The notes below the pieces were generated by a model. The model had not been told where the DNA came from, did not search any database, and was given only the letters and a program-made list of their open reading frames with translations. 42,112 nucleotides of DNA from Pelagophyceae sp. CCMP2097 (Eukaryota; Sar; Pelagophyceae). The first letter of the stretch is position 1. The number at the start of each line of letters is the position of its first letter. A program made the position numbers and the translations under genes. Of the stretch, positions 40,596-42,112 are shown in pieces. Where the stretch lies: contig MU657178.1 in NCBI GenBank assembly GCA_026770575.1, positions 131,882-173,993 of the forward strand, given 5' to 3'.

Positions 40596-41122
40596 ACCGT
40601 CGTCTTCTTCCGGGGTGCCGGAGCGGCCGCTCGCGCGTGCAGCCGTTCACCGCGCAAGGCCGGAGTTTTGGACGCCACGGTGTCCGAATCGCGTGGACTC
40701 TCTGGGCTCCTTCAGTGCATCACCTAGAACCCGCCGTCTTCCCTCGATCAACACATAAAGAGTTTCAGGTTCAAAGTTTCCGGAAATCGAGGCATCGCCG
40801 AATCGAGAATTCAGTGATCAGTTTGGCGGGCGACAGCGTCGTGGAGAGGGCGCAAACAGGGGCCTCGCTTGCCACCGGCCCAGGCCCAGGTCTCCAAACT
40901 ATTTTGACCTCGCACTTTGAGTTTGACCTCGCACTTTGAGTTTGACCTCGAACTGGATATGACCTCGCACTTGAAATGATCTTACACACACAGCACGCGA
41001 CGGAGGTCCCTCTGCGTCGTGGCAGCGGCGGGGCGGCATCTTTCGGCGAGGGAGGGCGCCTCCTCGCGGGCTGCTCGACGTGGTCCGTCGCGCATGGCGG
41101 CACCGTAGAGATCTCGTGCGCG
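40596..41122. other. Region between divergent-looking 5' end and kelch remnant
   Basis: Upstream side of the RRM/RAP gene and 3' flank of the kelch copy at 41123. No additional gene recognised. It contains the GACCTCGCACTT array at 40905-40975. The 3' flank of the kelch copy (about 41030-41122) is homologous to 33025-33110. Confidence 0.5.
40905..40975 (+). repeat. Tandem array of GACCTCGCACTTTGAGTTT
   Basis: About four units of 18-19 bp, two perfect and two degenerate (GACCTCGAACTGGATAT, GACCTCGCACTTGAAAT). The complement of this word occurs at 23815-23845, also downstream of a kelch gene. Confidence 0.8.
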
Positions 41123-41890
41123 TCACTGCTGGGGGCGCGTGCCCGTTTCGGCATCGACGGCGAGTAGCGCCGTCGTCGATACACCACCCCCGAGCACGAA
41201 GATGCACGGTGCATCCTCCGCGGCGTCGAGTCGAACGGCTGCGAGGGCAGTGCGCGCACTCTGCATGGTCGGCCCGGGCGAAAACTCCAACATCGCCACG
41301 TCGAGGAGCTCGGTCGTAGCCAACAGCGTGCCTGTCGAGTCTTGCCCGCCGATGACGAGGACGCGCTGCGCATCGACGGGCACGGTCGCGCAAAAGCAGC
41401 GTGCCGAGCCCATCGACGGGCCGGGCGCAAAGGACATGGTCCGGACGTCGAGGATCTCTGTCGAAGCTAAAGATCCTGAATCCGAATAGCCACCGGCCAC
41501 CATGATGCGGTGCTCGTCGAGCGTGACGGCCGCGCATCCTTCGAGTGGAGCGGCCATGGTTGGTCCCGGCATAAAGGCCATCGTGTCGAGGCTCAAGATC
41601 TCGGTCGTCGACAGTTTAGACTCGCCATCGTAACCGCCAACGACGAGGATCCTGCGAGCGTCGAGAGCGACGGTAGCACAACCCTGTCGTGGCGATAGCA
41701 AGTCCGGACCCTGCGTGAACGTGAGCGTCGAGAGGTGGAGGATCTCCGTCATTTTCAGAGCAGCACCACCTTCCGTCGTGTTCAAATTAGCACAATCTAT
41801 TCCGCCCACCACGAGCACTCTTTCCGCGTCGATCATGGCCGTTGCGACGAACGACGCCCCAAACGTCACAAATCCCAAAACGTCGCGCAA
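41123..41890 (-). pseudogene. 5'-truncated kelch-repeat copy
   Basis: The minus-strand frame encodes about five kelch repeats (RILVVGGYDGESKLSTTEIL, FAPGPSM, VLVIGGQDS) ending at the same relative point as the paralogue at 30961-33024 and followed by homologous 3' flank. The first kelch repeat, both BTB domains and the coiled coils are absent. Upstream of about 41860 the sequence is unrelated. The first remaining repeat carries an insertion (LNTTEGGAALKMTE). With no BTB part or recognisable promoter it is most likely a truncated duplicate, though a kelch-only protein cannot be excluded. Confidence 0.7.
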
Positions 41891-42112
41891 TCTACCGCCG
41901 CCCGCTCTCTCGTGGAGATATACGGGACAAACCGAGGCTTTAGGACTTTATGGGATATGGGACCCTATAGGACTCTATAGGACTTTAATGGGACTTTACA
42001 GGACGAAATTAGACCTAACGTAGCTTTACCGGATTTTACCGCATTTCGGAGAAAACCCAGACTGAACCGTCCGGAACACCCGGACCCTCTGGAACACCCG
42101 CACAATGACAGA
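41891..42112. other. Terminal stretch with degenerate GGACTTTA repeats
   Basis: From about 41938 to 42004 the words TAGGACTTTATGGGA, TAGGACTCTATAGGACTTTA and ATGGGACTTTACAGGAC form a degenerate tandem repeat. After that two CCGGAACACCCGGACC-like words follow (42068-42098). No gene seen. Confidence 0.5.

Noticed and set aside
1..42112. tRNA, rRNA or other structural RNA genes
   Set aside because: No cloverleaf, A/B-box pair or conserved rRNA core was recognised by eye. A tRNA or covariance-model scan was not possible here.
41891..42112. Telomeric repeat at the right end
   Set aside because: The GGACTTTA-like words are degenerate and do not match TTAGGG or TTTAGGG arrays.

Overview
The window looks like a piece of a GC-rich nuclear genome from a unicellular, probably flagellated alga. 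The best guess is a heterokont of the pelagophyte type, but this rests on protein style and not on a marker gene. Supporting signs are spliced genes with GT-AG and a few apparent GC-AG introns, a dynein regulatory complex subunit (DRC10/IQCD), large RAP-domain RNA-binding proteins built from 37-residue helical repeats, and families of WD40 and BTB-kelch proteins. No rRNA, tRNA, CRISPR or bacterial operon features are visible. Two assembly gaps (11653-12577 and 30644-30653) mean that order across them is not proven.

Layout: 1-2.8 kb is mostly non-coding, with short direct repeats and one weak small gene. At 2.8-6.8 kb a 7-blade WD40 gene (minus strand) lies in a tandem segmental duplication whose second unit keeps only the last part of the WD40 gene. 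At 7.0-15.3 kb there is a RAP-domain protein on the minus strand. Its apparent N-terminal exons lie 4.5 kb upstream of its main exon, and the space between holds minisatellites, a terminal-inverted-repeat element family and the large gap. At 15.5-21.8 kb a second repeat RNA-binding gene can be rebuilt from four or five exons joined exactly in phase, with introns stuffed with 12/13-bp minisatellite. At 22.0-25.8 kb there are two broken BTB-kelch copies sharing one nonsense codon. At 26.6-28.2 kb there is a three-exon gene with a Crypton/GCR1_C-like DNA-binding architecture, flanked by clusters of GGTCACC. 28.2-31.0 kb is gene-poor. At 31.0-33.0 kb there is an intact two-exon protein with two BTB domains and six kelch repeats. 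At 34.3-37.4 kb a DRC10/IQCD homologue (minus) has one intron filled with the same minisatellite. At 37.8-40.6 kb there is an intact 942-residue RRM plus 15-repeat plus RAP protein (minus). At 41.1-41.9 kb there is a 5'-truncated kelch copy (minus).

Themes: three members of one RRM/helical-repeat/RAP family sit on the same strand within 34 kb; such proteins usually act on organelle RNAs. Four BTB-kelch copies show duplication and decay. A 13-bp CTCGAG-containing minisatellite has spread into introns of at least three genes, and most long open frames in those tracts are artefacts of a stop-free repeat unit.
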